Counted from the stretch's first letter, positions 23,856 through 33,127 are shown. The stretch is DNA of 45,669 nt from Alphaproteobacteria bacterium UBA2784 (GCA_002352285.1 DEIC01000129.1:1-45669); one strand, 5' to 3'. Numbers and translations are program-made. Notes: generated by a model from the sequence alone, not told the origin.

Positions 23856-26800
23856 GGTTTTTCTCCTGAAACGGGGGTGAGCGCGCCATAGCCGCCGCCG
23901 CCCGGGGTTGCAATGATGATGGCATCGCCCGCCGCAACATCTGCCACATCCGCACCTTTGAGAGGCGTGATGCTGCCATCTGCGCGCCTGATGTGATTGA
24001 GGCCTTGCATGGCATCGCTGCCGCCGGCAAGGCCGAACGGTGCGGTTTCGCGCCGCGTGGAAAGGATGGAAGCCGTCATCGCCTCCCGGAAGCGCAGCGT
24101 GCGCACGACGCCATCACCGCCGCGCCATTTTCCATCGCCGCCCGATCCCCTGCGGATGACAAAGGATTCGACAATCACCGGAAAGCGGAACTCCAGAATT
24201 TCGGGATCGGTCAGGCGCGAATTCGTCATGTGGGTATGGATGGCGCTTTCACCATCAAAGCCGGGGCCTGCGCCCGCACCACCACAAATCGTTTCGTAAT
24301 ATTGATGGCGCGCATTGCCGAAGGTGAGATTGTTCATGGTGCCCTGCGAGGCCGCCATCGCGTTCAACGCCGCCATGATCGCATCAGTGAGCGCCTGACT
24401 GGTTTCCACATTGCCCGCAACAACGGCGGCCGGGTAATGCGGCTTCAGCATCGAGCCTTCAGGTACAATGATTGAAAGCGGCCGCAGACACCCGGCATTA
24501 AGCGGAATGTCGGCATCGACGAGGCAGCGGAATGCATAAAGCACGGCAGCCTTGGCGACGGGTGCGGGTGCGTTGAAGTTGTTTTTCTGCTGTGGCGAGG
24601 TGCCGGTAAAATCAATCGTGGCGCTGCGCGACGTGCGATCAACGCTGATGCGCACGGCGATTTTTGCACCGCCATCCATGGTGAGCGTGAAAGCGCCATC
24701 GGCCAGGCGGCCGATGACGGCGCGCACGGCCGCCTCTGCCTGATCCTGCACATGGCCCATATAGGCCTGCACAACGCCAAGGCCGAAATGGCTGGCGGCG
24801 GCGCGCAATTCATTGGCGCCTTTCTGGCAGGCGGCGATCTGTGCCTTCAAATCTGCGATGTTGAGGTCGGGATTGCGCGAAGGCCATGTGCCGGACGTCA
24901 GCAGTGCGCGCAGTTCGGCCTCGTGGAAGCGGCCATTGCCTGCAATCTTCACATTATCAAGCAGCACGCCTTCCTCCTCCACGCTTCGGGAGAAGGGCGG
25001 CATGGAGCCGGGCGAGATGCCGCCAATGTCGGCGTGATGGCCGCGCGCAGCCGTATAGAAAAGGATTTTCTGCCCCGCCTCATCAAAGACCGGCATGACG
25101 ACGGTGACATCGGGCAGATGCGTGCCGCCCGCATAAGGTGCATTGAGGGCGAACACATCGCCCGCCTGCATGGCGGGATGGCCCGCGCGCACGGCAGCTA
25201 CGCTTTCACCCATGGAGCCCAGATGCACAGGCATATGGGGCGCGTTGGCGATCAGATTGCCGTCGTGGTCATAAATGGCGCAGGAGAAATCCAGACGCTC
25301 CTTGATGTTGACAGAGCTTGCCGTCTTTTCGAGCGTCAATCCCATCTGCTCGGCAATCGACATGAAGAGATTGGCGAAGAGTTCGACGCGCACGGGATCT
25401 GCTGTGTGCGCCACCATCGCGCGGGCGCGCGGCGCGATGCGGGTGAGATGGAGATTGCCCGCGTGCGTACGCTGCGCCTGCCAGCCGGGCTCAATCACGA
25501 TGGTTGACAGCGGCTCGGTGATGAGGGCGGGGCCTGCCACCATCTCGCCGGGCGAAAGAGAGTTTGCATCGCAAATCGGGGCCTCATGCCATGACCCTTC
25601 GGCGTAAAGGCGGGTCGCGCCCAGAGGCTTGGCAGTTGTCGCCAGCGCGGGACCGGCGGCCGCCTTTGTTTCGGGTATGGACAGCGCCTCAACAGACAGG
25701 GACTCGACAAAAACCGGCTTCGTCTCATCCGAAAAACCAAAACGCTGGCGATGCAGGGCGGTGAACCCGGCGCGCATCGCCGCTGGCGCAGCGAGTTTGA
25801 CCTCCAGCGTTGTATCGGTTCCCTCATAGCGCAGATGCGCCGTGCTGAGCGTCGTGATGGCGTCTGTGCTTGCCCCCTGGGCTGCGACATCGGCGCGTGC
25901 GCGTGCGGCAAGTTCTGCTGCAATTTCCTGCGCCCGCGCTTCAGTTTCAGGCGAGAGCGGCGCGAGAATGGCGGCGTCGTGCTGCACACGGATGCCGGTG
26001 TGGCCAATGCCAAAGGCAGAGAGCACGCCCGCATAACGATGGATGAAGATGCTTTCCATGCCCAATGCATCGGCCACGCGACATGCGAGTTGTGCGCCCG
26101 CGCCGCCAAAACAGGAGAGCGTGTATTCGGTGACGTCATAGCCGCGCGCGACAGAAATTTTGCGGATCGCCTGCGCCATATTATCGACGGCGATGTCGAG
26201 AAATCCGTTGGCCATTGCCTCCGGCGGCTTTCCAAAGCGCGCTGCCAGCTCGCCAAATTTTTCTTCAACAATGGCGTGGTCAAGTTTTTCCGTGCCGCTT
26301 TTCCCGAACAGCGCCGGAAAGAAACCGGGATGGATGCGGCCCGTCATCAGATTGGCGTCAGTGACAGTGAGCGGCCCGCCATTGCGATAGCAGGCCGGGC
26401 CGGGCATCGCGCCCGCACTCTCAGGCCCCGCTCGCAAACGGCCATGCTCCGCCACAAGAATTGAGCCGCCACCCGCTGCCACCGTATTGACCGAGAGCAT
26501 CGGCACACGCAGGCGCACACCCGCAATTGTCGTTTCCTGCACACGCTCATAGGCGCCCGCAAAGTGTGAGACGTCCGTCGATGTGCCGCCCATGTCAAAG
26601 CCGATGAGTTTTTCAAATCCTTCCGCGCGTGCGGTCTCGACGTGCCCCACCACGCCGCCCGCGGGGCCGGAAAGCACGGCATCGCGGCCGCGAAAATGAT
26701 CGGCATGGGCAAGGCCGCCATTCGATTGCATGAAATAGAGCGGGATGCCCTTCAGGTGGCTTGCGACACGCTCCACATAGGCGCGCAGAACGGGCGAGAG

Positions 26801-27472
26801 ATAGGCGTCGGCCACGCTGGTGTCGCCGCGCCCGATGAAGCGGATGAGCGGCGAAATTTCGTGGCTGACAGAAATCTGGGTAAAGCCTGCGCGCCGCGCA
26901 CATGCGGCTGCACGTTTCTCATGCTCCGGGAAGCGATAGCCGTGCATGAACACAATCGCAGCCGCGCGCAGGCCCTTCGCATAGGCCTCACGCAGTTGGG
27001 CGAGCAGGGCCTCCTCGTCCAGTGCATTTTCAATTGTGCCATCGGCCAGCACGCGCTCGTCAGCTTCGATGACGCTGGCATAGAGTTGCGGCGGCAACTC
27101 GATCTTGCGGACAAAGAGTTTGGGCCGGTGCTGGGTGCCGATGCGCAATTGATCGGCAAAACCCTTTGTCGTCACAAGCAGGGTGGGTGCGCCCTTGCGC
27201 TCCAGCAGGGCGTTGGTAGCAACAGTTGTGCCCAGCTTGACGGCGGCGATGCGTGCAGCGGGCAGGGGCTCATCTTTGCCCAGGCCGAGGATGTGCCTGA
27301 TGCCTGCAACCGCGGCATCATCATACTGACCCGGGTTTTCGGAGAGGAGCTTTGCCGTCACGATTGAACCGCCGGGCGCGCGCGCCACGATGTCGGTGAA
27401 CGTGCCGCCCCGGTCAATCCAGAACTCCCAGGCGCGTTGCGCTTCGGGATGTGCTTGAGAAGTTGTCGCCAT
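23852..27472 (-). CDS. 5-oxoprolinase / hydantoinase-type protein, fused HyuA-HyuB, 1206 aa
   Basis: A full-length fused protein of the OPLAH type, expected to hydrolyse 5-oxoproline (or a related cyclic amide) with ATP. The N-terminal half is HyuA-like: WIDRGGTFTDIVA, TTVATNALLERKG, and the second phosphate loop IGFDMGGTSTDVSHF followed by NTVAAGGGSI. The C-terminal half is HyuB-like: MSIAEQMGLTLEKTASSVNI, ERLDFSCAIYDHDGNLIANA, then HMPVHLGSMGESV and the glycine-rich end ATPGGGGYG. I choose ATG at 27472, which leaves about 17 residues before the first strand; the frame is open to 27595, but that would overlap the divergent gene. The SDR gene follows on a stop/start overlap, so the two are probably co-expressed. 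Confidence 0.88.
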   Translation of the reverse strand: MATTSQAHPEAQRAWEFWIDRGGTFTDIVARAPGGSIVTAKLLSENPGQYDDAAVAGIRHILGLGKDEPLPAARIAAVKLGTTVATNALLERKGAPTLLVTTKGFADQLRIGTQHRPKLFVRKIELPPQLYASVIEADERVLADGTIENALDEEALLAQLREAYAKGLRAAAIVFMHGYRFPEHEKRAAACARRAGFTQISVSHEISPLIRFIGRGDTSVADAYLSPVLRAYVERVASHLKGIPLYFMQSNGGLAHADHFRGRDAVLSGPAGGVVGHVETARAEGFEKLIGFDMGGTSTDVSHFAGAYERVQETTIAGVRLRVPMLSVNTVAAGGGSILVAEHGRLRAGPESAGAMPGPACYRNGGPLTVTDANLMTGRIHPGFFPALFGKSGTEKLDHAIVEEKFGELAARFGKPPEAMANGFLDIAVDNMAQAIRKISVARGYDVTEYTLSCFGGAGAQLACRVADALGMESIFIHRYAGVLSAFGIGHTGIRVQHDAAILAPLSPETEARAQEIAAELAARARADVAAQGASTDAITTLSTAHLRYEGTDTTLEVKLAAPAAMRAGFTALHRQRFGFSDETKPVFVESLSVEALSIPETKAAAGPALATTAKPLGATRLYAEGSWHEAPICDANSLSPGEMVAGPALITEPLSTIVIEPGWQAQRTHAGNLHLTRIAPRARAMVAHTADPVRVELFANLFMSIAEQMGLTLEKTASSVNIKERLDFSCAIYDHDGNLIANAPHMPVHLGSMGESVAAVRAGHPAMQAGDVFALNAPYAGGTHLPDVTVVMPVFDEAGQKILFYTAARGHHADIGGISPGSMPPFSRSVEEEGVLLDNVKIAGNGRFHEAELRALLTSGTWPSRNPDLNIADLKAQIAACQKGANELRAAASHFGLGVVQAYMGHVQDQAEAAVRAVIGRLADGAFTLTMDGGAKIAVRISVDRTSRSATIDFTGTSPQQKNNFNAPAPVAKAAVLYAFRCLVDADIPLNAGCLRPLSIIVPEGSMLKPHYPAAVVAGNVETSQALTDAIMAALNAMAASQGTMNNLTFGNARHQYYETICGGAGAGPGFDGESAIHTHMTNSRLTDPEILEFRFPVIVESFVIRRGSGGDGKWRGGDGVVRTLRFREAMTASILSTRRETAPFGLAGGSDAMQGLNHIRRADGSITPLKGADVADVAAGDAIIIATPGGGGYGALTPVSGEKP

Positions 27473-27502
27473 TTCGCCGAGATTGGCGTATCTCGTGACC
27501 TT

Positions 27503-28210
27503 ATGTCTATCTGGGGAAAAATTGGCGGTGCGGCCGCGGGCTTTGTGCTGGGCGGCGGGCCTCTGGGCGCGCTGGTCGGCGCGCTGGCGGGGCATTTCGC
27601 CTTTGACCGTCCGGCAGACGAGGGCGTTGTGTTCTCGCTCGCCATGATTGCGCTGTCGGCCAAGATGGCGAAGGCCGACGGGATCGTGTCAGAGGTTGAG
27701 TTTGCAGCCTTCAAGCAGGTGGTGAAGGTGCCGCCGGAGGATGAGCGCAGCGTCAAGCGCATGTTCGATTTCGCGCGGCGCGACATCGCGGGCTATGAAG
27801 CCTATGCTGCCCAGATCGCCGGTCTTTACCGCTCAAAGCCGGGCGTGCTGGAAGACCTGCTTGACGGTCTCTTCTTCATCGCGGCGGCGGATGACGCGCT
27901 GCATGACGCGGAAATTGTGTTTCTGCGGCGGGTTGCGGAAATTTTTGGCTTGAGCGAAAGCGCCTTCAACCGGCTGTGCGCAGCCTATGGCGGCCCGTGC
28001 GCGCCGGATCCCTATGCGCTCATCAACGCCGAGCCGGGCGACAGCGATGCAGACGTGCGCAAGGCTTACCTGTTTGCCGTGCGGGAGAACCATCCTGATA
28101 CGCTGAAGGGGCGCGGCGTGCCCGACGAGTTTCTGGCCATTGCCAATGAAAAGCTCGCGCGCATCAATGCGGCGTGGGACACAATCCGGAAGGAACGGGG
28201 GCTATCGTGA
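27503..28210 (+). CDS. TerB-DnaJ domain protein (DjlA-like co-chaperone), 235 aa
   Basis: The product starts with a glycine-rich hydrophobic segment (IGGAAAGFVLGGGPLGALVG then ALAGHF) that could dip into or cross the membrane. Next is a TerB-like helical domain (FSLAMIALSAKMAKADGIVS and FIAAADDALHDAEIVFLRRV). The C-terminus is a J domain with YALINAEPGDSDADVRKAYL and the essential HPD in RENHPDTLKG, so it should stimulate a DnaK-type chaperone. This order matches DjlA. It is divergent from the oxoprolinase gene with 30 bases between the starts. Its stop overlaps the GTG start of the amidase gene (GTGA), which couples it to cell-wall turnover. Confidence 0.85.
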   Translation: MSIWGKIGGAAAGFVLGGGPLGALVGALAGHFAFDRPADEGVVFSLAMIALSAKMAKADGIVSEVEFAAFKQVVKVPPEDERSVKRMFDFARRDIAGYEAYAAQIAGLYRSKPGVLEDLLDGLFFIAAADDALHDAEIVFLRRVAEIFGLSESAFNRLCAAYGGPCAPDPYALINAEPGDSDADVRKAYLFAVRENHPDTLKGRGVPDEFLAIANEKLARINAAWDTIRKERGLS

Positions 28211-28896
28211 GCATTGACATCATCGCGCGACCCTCGCCCAATCATGACAGCCGTGGCGACCGCGCCATCGACATGATTGTCATGCACTATACAGGCATGA
28301 AGACGGCGGCGGAGGCGATTGACCGCCTGTGTGATCCGGCCGCGCGTGTCAGTGCGCATTACGTGCTGGATGAAGACGGCACGCTCTATCAACTGGTGCC
28401 AGAGGCCTTGCGGGCGTGGCATGCGGGTGTGTCGCATTGGGCGGGCGAGAGCGGGCTGAATGCCTGTTCCATCGGCATCGAGATCGTCAATCCCGGTCAT
28501 GAGTTCGGCTATCGCGATTTCCCTGAAGCGCAGATCGCGCGGCTGGAGGAACTCGCGCGGCTCATCATGGCGCGCCACAACATTCCGGCACGGCGGATTG
28601 TCGGCCATTCCGATATCGCGCCAGCCCGCAAGACCGATCCCGGCGAGAAATTTCCGTGGGCACGTCTGGCGCGTTCAGGGATCGGCATCTGGCCTGACAG
28701 CACCTTTGCGGGGCAACCGGACCGCCCCGAAAATCTGCTGGCGCGCATCGGCTATGGTGTTCCGCCGCAGGTGGATGTGCCGCTTGAAACCGTCATTACC
28801 GCGTTCCAGCGCCGCTTCCGACCCGCACGTCTTGACGGCGTGTGGGATGCGGAGTGCGGACGGTTGGCCGCTTCGCTGGCCGCGCAGATCACTTGA
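28207..28896 (+). CDS. N-acetylmuramoyl-L-alanine amidase, AmiD-like, 229 aa
   Basis: A zinc amidase of the amidase_2/PGRP fold that cuts the bond between MurNAc and the stem peptide. Zinc ligands and surroundings are readable: IVMHYTGMKTAAEAIDRL (first His), SAHYVLDEDGTLYQLVPE, a NACSIGIEIVNPGH core, and VGHSDIAPARKTDPGEKFPW with the last His and catalytic Lys/Asp region. The final 60 or so residues (VDVPLETVITAFQRRFRPAR) look like a small peptidoglycan-binding module. The start is GTG, overlapping the previous stop as GTGA, with GGGGG 6 bases ahead. No signal peptide is present, so the protein may recycle cytoplasmic muropeptides as AmpD does, although its length and C-terminal module resemble AmiD. 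Confidence 0.88.
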   Translation: MSIDIIARPSPNHDSRGDRAIDMIVMHYTGMKTAAEAIDRLCDPAARVSAHYVLDEDGTLYQLVPEALRAWHAGVSHWAGESGLNACSIGIEIVNPGHEFGYRDFPEAQIARLEELARLIMARHNIPARRIVGHSDIAPARKTDPGEKFPWARLARSGIGIWPDSTFAGQPDRPENLLARIGYGVPPQVDVPLETVITAFQRRFRPARLDGVWDAECGRLAASLAAQIT

Positions 28897-28921
28897 TTTC
28901 AGGCGGGGAAGGGCGCATTTC
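28893..28921 (+). promoter_or_regulatory. rnpB: candidate rnpB promoter
   Basis: TTGATT (28893-28898) is separated by 17 bases from CATTTC (28916-28921), which ends 6 bases before the RNase P RNA 5' helix. Spacing is ideal but the -10 match is weak. The -35 overlaps the end of the amidase gene. Confidence 0.3.
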
Positions 28922-28927
28922 CATCTT

Positions 28928-29296
28928 GCCAGATGGCCGGATGGCCGCGCTTGGGTCGACAAGGCCCGGGTGAGGAAAGTCCGGGCTCCACGGAGACACG
29001 GTGCCGGGTAACACCCGGCGGGGGCGACCCCAGGGATAGCGCCACAGAGAACAGACCGCCTCGCGCCTTCGGGCGTGGGGCAAGGGTGAAACGGTGCGGC
29101 AAGAGCGCACCGCGCAACCGGCAACGGAAGCGGCACGGCAAGCCCCACCGGGAGCAAGACCAAATAGGGATGGCGCATGGCCCGTTTCCGGGTTGCCGTC
29201 CGGGTTGGTCGCGCGAACCCGTCAGTAATGACGGGTCCAGAGGAATGGTCATCCCCTGGCAACAGGGACAGAACCCGGCTTACAGGCCATCTGGCA
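28928..29296 (+). ncRNA. rnpB: RNase P catalytic RNA (type A)
   Basis: The catalytic RNA that trims tRNA 5' leaders. Helix P1 is a perfect 11-bp pairing of GCCAGATGGCC (28928-28938) with GGCCATCTGGC (29285-29295), which fixes both ends. The conserved core is clear: GAGGAAAGTCCGGGCTCC just after P3, ACAGAGAACAGACCGCC, GGGTGAAACGGTGCGGCAAG and, near the 3' end, CAGAACCCGGCTTACAGGCC. The length of about 370 nt and the layout are type A. It lies between the amidase gene and mraZ. I cannot see a convincing intrinsic terminator before the mraZ control region. Confidence 0.95.
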
Positions 29297-29414
29297 TTTT
29301 CTCCCGGACTACCCTTAGGGCATGGCCGGAGGGAGTCACCTATGTTGCATCTTTGTTCGCGTTGCGCCTCATCTGTAACCGGCTGAAAGGCTTGATAATT
29401 TTCCTAATTTTGCG

Positions 29415-29454
29415 TTGACGCCCATTTAATCCCATGTTAACCCATGACTTCCCA
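29415..29454 (+). promoter_or_regulatory. mraZ/dcw promoter with four MraZ boxes
   Basis: CCCA recurs at 29421, 29431, 29441 and 29451, exactly every 10 bases. On the minus strand these read TGGGN-N5 four times in a row, which is the direct-repeat pattern bound by MraZ in E. coli (three boxes there). A candidate -35 TTGACG (29415-29420) abuts the first box, and a weak -10 (TTAACC, 29437-29442) would lie among the boxes, so MraZ binding would occlude the promoter. The boxes lie about 90-125 bases before the mraZ ATG. Confidence 0.75.
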
Positions 29455-29481
29455 ACGGGCGGGGGTCGGGGCGGAGCGGCT

Positions 29482-29507
29482 TGGAAAGTGACACAGGGTC
29501 ATTTCCA
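29482..29507 (+). repeat. imperfect inverted repeat in the mraZ leader
   Basis: TGGAAAGTGAC (29482-29492) is matched by GTCATTTCCA (29498-29507) with one bulged G, around ACAGG. It lies between the MraZ boxes and the mraZ start and could form a leader hairpin. Confidence 0.35.
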
Positions 29508-29544
29508 GCCTTAACAGGTTTCCCCGCGCAGGCAGGGTGCGCGC

Positions 29545-30018
29545 ATGTCGGGAACATTTTTCTCGGCTGTCACGAACAAGATCGACGCGAAGGGCAGGGT
29601 CTCTGTCCCGGCGAAATTCCGCGCGGTCATCGAGGGCGCAAGCCAGCAGTGCTTCTTCGGATTTGCTTCGCTGATCGCGCCGGTGGTTGAAGTTTACACA
29701 CCCGCCGGCATGGATGCGTTCAGTGCACGCATCAACGCCTTCGACAAATACTCGCCGCAGCGTCAGGCGTTTGAACTCGCCGTGCTGTCGGCTGCGCACG
29801 AATTGCAGCTCGATCCTGAAGGCCGCATCGTTCTGCCGCAAAATCTGCTGAACCATGCCAAGCTCTCCAGCCACGCGACGTTTGTTGGCGTCGGCAACAA
29901 TTTTGAAATCTGGGAACCTGCGGCTTACGAAGCGCGTCTTGCCGCTGCACGCGAAGAGGCGCTGCGCAACATCGCGCTTCTCTCAGGCCCGTGGCCGGGC
30001 AACGGGGGCGCGGTATGA
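29545..30018 (+). CDS. mraZ: transcriptional regulator MraZ
   Basis: MraZ is the conserved first gene of the dcw cluster and a DNA-binding repressor of its own promoter. The protein has two AbrB-like SpoVT domains, each with the DxKGR / DxxGR signature: [17 protein letters not shown] near residues 11-27 and [14 protein letters not shown] in the second half. It ends with the usual [20 protein letters not shown] helix. The ATG has an AGGCAGGG ribosome-binding site. The four TGGG boxes upstream indicate autoregulation. Its stop overlaps the rsmH start (ATGA). Confidence 0.93.
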   Translation: MSGTFFSAVTNKIDAKGRVSVPAKFRAVIEGASQQCFFGFASLIAPVVEVYTPAGMDAFSARINAFDKYSPQRQAFELAVLSAAHELQLDPEGRIVLPQNLLNHAKLSSHATFVGVGNNFEIWEPAAYEARLAAAREEALRNIALLSGPWPGNGGAV

Positions 30019-31022
30019 CAGGCGCGCCGCATGTTCCGGTTCTTCTTGCCGAGGTCATTGATGCGCTGAAGCCGCATGACGGTGGATGCTATGTCGATGG
30101 CACGTTTGGCGCGGGCGGCTATACGCGCGCGCTGCTTGAAGCGGCGCAGTGTTCGGTGATCGGCATTGACCGTGACCCTTCGGCTTTGGCGCGTGGTGCG
30201 GCGCTGGCGAAGTCATCCGGCGAGCGGCTTACCTTGATCGAAGGCTGTTTTGGCGACATGGCGGAGCTTCTTTCCGAGCGCGACATAAACCTTGTGGACG
30301 GCATTGCGCTGGATGTGGGTGTTTCGTCGATGCAGATCGACGAGGCGGCGCGCGGCTTTTCCTTCATGCAGGATGGTCCGCTCGACATGCGCATGAGCGG
30401 CAAGGGGCCGAGTGCGGCAGACGCCGTCAACCAGCTGCCCGAGCGTGATCTGGCCGATATCATTTCCGTCTATGGCGAGGAGCGCAAAGCGCGCGCCATT
30501 GCGCGTGCCATCGTCAAGGCGCGCGAGGAAAAGCCGCTGTCGCGCACGGGCGAGCTGGCCGATCTGGTGGCGCGCGCGGCGGGGCCTGCGGCGAAAGCTT
30601 CCGGCATTCATCCAGCCACGCGCACGTTTCAGGCGCTGCGCATTTATGTGAATGACGAGTTGGGCGAGCTGTCGCGCGCGCTACATGCCGCCGAAAATCT
30701 TCTCAAACCCGGCGGGCGGCTTGCGGTGGTCTCGTTCCATTCGCTGGAAGACCGCATGGTGAAGAATTTTCTGCGCGCCCGCGCAGAGGCGCCCGCTACA
30801 TCGCGCCATGCGCTGCCATCAGCAACGTTCACGCCCAGCTTCGCGCTGATCGGCCGCAGCGGCGTTACCGCAAGCGATGCCGAGGTGGCGCGCAATCCGC
30901 GTGCACGCTCGGCGCGGCTGCGTGCTGCGGAGCGGCTTGCCGCGCCAGCACATGCATCTTCAAGCGAGAACTTTCTTCCCCGCGCTACGCCCGTGGCGCA
31001 TCTCAGCGAGGCTCTGCCATGA
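30015..31022 (+). CDS. rsmH: 16S rRNA m4C1402 methyltransferase RsmH (MraW)
   Basis: RsmH N4-methylates C1402 of 16S rRNA with SAM. The 335-residue chain shows the family start [19 protein letters not shown], the SAM loop [26 protein letters not shown], the active-site region [19 protein letters not shown] followed by GPLDMRM, then [20 protein letters not shown] and [14 protein letters not shown]. The start at 30015 is preferred to an in-frame start 24 bases earlier because it forms the ATGA overlap with mraZ and begins right at the conserved motif. It overlaps ftsL by ATGA. Confidence 0.95.
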   Translation: MTGAPHVPVLLAEVIDALKPHDGGCYVDGTFGAGGYTRALLEAAQCSVIGIDRDPSALARGAALAKSSGERLTLIEGCFGDMAELLSERDINLVDGIALDVGVSSMQIDEAARGFSFMQDGPLDMRMSGKGPSAADAVNQLPERDLADIISVYGEERKARAIARAIVKAREEKPLSRTGELADLVARAAGPAAKASGIHPATRTFQALRIYVNDELGELSRALHAAENLLKPGGRLAVVSFHSLEDRMVKNFLRARAEAPATSRHALPSATFTPSFALIGRSGVTASDAEVARNPRARSARLRAAERLAAPAHASSSENFLPRATPVAHLSEALP

Positions 31023-31441
31023 CCCGCTTTCTCAATTTCATCATTGTCGTGATTACCGGCCTGATCTGCTTTGGCCTCTACAACATCACGCATGAAGCGC
31101 AGGAAAAGGAAGCGGAACTGCGCCGCATCGAAGAGGCCATCGAGGCAGAACGCCGCGCGATCCTGGTTCTTCGCGCCGAGTGGTCGCATCTGTCGCAACC
31201 GGCGCGCATCCAGAAGCTGGCGGGCATTCATCTGGGCCTTGCGCCGGTGTCGGCCTCCACCATTGCCTCCTTCAGCGATCTGCGCGACCGGCCTGCCGAT
31301 CCGGTCATGATTGCGCGTCTGCCTGATGCTGCGCCCGGCAATCAGGTGGCGATGGCGCTGCCTGACACTGCCGGTGAGGAGGCGCCTGTCACGCCGCGGC
31401 CCAAGCCTGATCGCGGCGTGATGACCGCCGAAGCGGAGTAG
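31019..31441 (+). CDS. ftsL: cell division protein FtsL
   Basis: A small bitopic division protein of 140 residues. It has one N-terminal membrane helix ([20 protein letters not shown]) followed by a heptad-like coiled coil ([20 protein letters not shown]) and the [19 protein letters not shown] motif typical of alphaproteobacterial FtsL. The last 45 residues are Pro/Ala-rich and probably disordered in the periplasm. FtsL joins FtsB and FtsQ in the complex that activates FtsW-FtsI. Sequence identity in this family is low, so position between rsmH and ftsI is a large part of the evidence. Confidence 0.88.
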   Translation: MTRFLNFIIVVITGLICFGLYNITHEAQEKEAELRRIEEAIEAERRAILVLRAEWSHLSQPARIQKLAGIHLGLAPVSASTIASFSDLRDRPADPVMIARLPDAAPGNQVAMALPDTAGEEAPVTPRPKPDRGVMTAEAE

Positions 31442-31444
31442 GCA

Positions 31445-33127
31445 ATGGTGCAACGCCCGTCTTTTCAGCACGATGGTGGCGCCGGTGCGGTGACGCACAA
31501 GCGCATCATTCTGGCGGGCGTGCTTTTTGTCGCCGCGTTTACTGTCATCGCGGGGCGGATGATCCAGCTGATGGGATTTGAGGGCGAACAGGATGTGCGC
31601 CGCAACTTTGCAGCGCCCGCACCTTCGGCGATGGCCGCACGCGCCGACATTGTGGACCGCCATGGCCGCCAGCTGGCGACCGACCTTTCCGTCTTCACGC
31701 TCTATGCGGATGCCGCCAATGTGTGGGATGCGGGTGAAACCGTGCGCGCGCTCCTTGGCATCTTTCCGGAGCTTGATGGCCCGGCGCTTGAGGCGCGCAT
31801 TGCTTCGGGCCGCGGGCGCATTCTGATCAAGCGTGATCTGTCGCCGCGCCAGCAGGCCGAAGTTCATGCGCTGGGCATGCCGGGTCTTTCGTTTGATACG
31901 GAAATGCGCCGCGTCTATCCCAACGGATCAGCGGCGGCCCATGTGCTGGGTTATGTCGGCACGGATCATCATGGGCTTGCCGGTATCGAACTCTCGCAGG
32001 ATGCGGTGCTTGGCGCTTCTGCGGAACCGCTTGCCCTCGCCATTGATCTGCGCGTGCAGCATGTGCTGGACGACGAACTGGCCAAATCGATGGCCGAGTT
32101 TCAGGCGATTGGCGCTGCCGGCATCGTGATGGATGTGCATTCGGGCGAAGTTGTCGCGATGTCGTCGCTGCCTGTCTTTGACCCCAACAATATCGGTGCA
32201 TCGCCGCCCGAAGCGCGGTTCAACAGCGCGACGCTGGGTGTGTTCGAGATGGGCTCGACATTCAAGGCGTTCAATACGGCGATGGCACTCGATTCCGGCC
32301 TCATCAAAATTGATGACCGCTTTGATGCGCGCCATCCCATTCCATTTGGCCGGTTCCAGATCCGTGATTTTCACCCGCAGGCGCGCTGGCTGACGGTTTC
32401 AGAAATTTTCGAGCACTCGTCCAACATCGGCTCGGCGCGCATGGCGATGGTGCTGGGGGTCGATCACCAGCGGCAGTTCCTGTCATCGCTCGGCCTGCTT
32501 GAGCCGACGCGCCTTGAAATTCCCGAGAATGGCCGGCCGCTTGCTCCCGCCAACTGGAGCGAGCTGTCGATGATGACGATCTCGTATGGTCACGGCATGT
32601 CTGTCTCGCCGCTGCATACGGCGGCAGCCATATCGGCCATGGTGAATGGCGGGTTCTATGTCGATCCCACAATCCTGCGGCGCGAGCCGGGCAGTGTGCT
32701 GCCGCGCCGCCGCGTCATCAGCGATGAAACCAGCGCCGAAATGCGCCGCCTGATGCGCCTCGTCGTGGAGCAGGGCACCGGCAGCAAGGCTGATGTCGAA
32801 GGCTATCCCGTTGGCGGCAAGACCGGCACGGCTGAGAAGCCGTCGAATGGCGGCTATGCACGCAAGGCGCTGATCTCGTCGTTCGTGGGCGTGTTCCCGG
32901 CCGATGCGCCGGAATATCTCGTCTTCGTCATGCTCGACGAACCGCAGCCCACGCCCGAGACATTTGGCTATGCGACGGCGGGCTGGACGGCGGCGCCGAC
33001 GACTTCCCATATCGTCGCGCGCATCGGGCCGCTGCTCGGCATTGCGCCGCGCCGTGCGCCGCGTGATGACGACGAGCATGCGGATGCGCAGGGCACTGGT
33101 GTTGCCGCCATGGGCGAGGAGCGCTGA
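31445..33127 (+). CDS. ftsI: septal peptidoglycan transpeptidase FtsI (PBP3)
   Basis: The class B penicillin-binding protein that crosslinks septal peptidoglycan with FtsW. One N-terminal membrane helix (ILAGVLFVAAFTVIAGRMIQ) precedes the pedestal domain (ADIVDRHGRQLATDLSVFTL). The transpeptidase domain has the three active-site motifs: S271-TFK in EMGSTFKAF, S325-S-N in EHSSNIGSA and K459-TGT in GGKTGTAEKP. The 560-residue length is normal. It starts 3 bases after ftsL, with GGAG ahead. A Pro/Glu/Asp-rich tail follows the catalytic domain. Confidence 0.95.
   Translation: MVQRPSFQHDGGAGAVTHKRIILAGVLFVAAFTVIAGRMIQLMGFEGEQDVRRNFAAPAPSAMAARADIVDRHGRQLATDLSVFTLYADAANVWDAGETVRALLGIFPELDGPALEARIASGRGRILIKRDLSPRQQAEVHALGMPGLSFDTEMRRVYPNGSAAAHVLGYVGTDHHGLAGIELSQDAVLGASAEPLALAIDLRVQHVLDDELAKSMAEFQAIGAAGIVMDVHSGEVVAMSSLPVFDPNNIGASPPEARFNSATLGVFEMGSTFKAFNTAMALDSGLIKIDDRFDARHPIPFGRFQIRDFHPQARWLTVSEIFEHSSNIGSARMAMVLGVDHQRQFLSSLGLLEPTRLEIPENGRPLAPANWSELSMMTISYGHGMSVSPLHTAAAISAMVNGGFYVDPTILRREPGSVLPRRRVISDETSAEMRRLMRLVVEQGTGSKADVEGYPVGGKTGTAEKPSNGGYARKALISSFVGVFPADAPEYLVFVMLDEPQPTPETFGYATAGWTAAPTTSHIVARIGPLLGIAPRRAPRDDDEHADAQGTGVAAMGEER

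Noticed and set aside
30644..31867. Long minus-strand open frame (407 codons)
   Set aside because: It lies across rsmH, ftsL and ftsI on the other strand and has no ribosome-binding site or recognisable motif.
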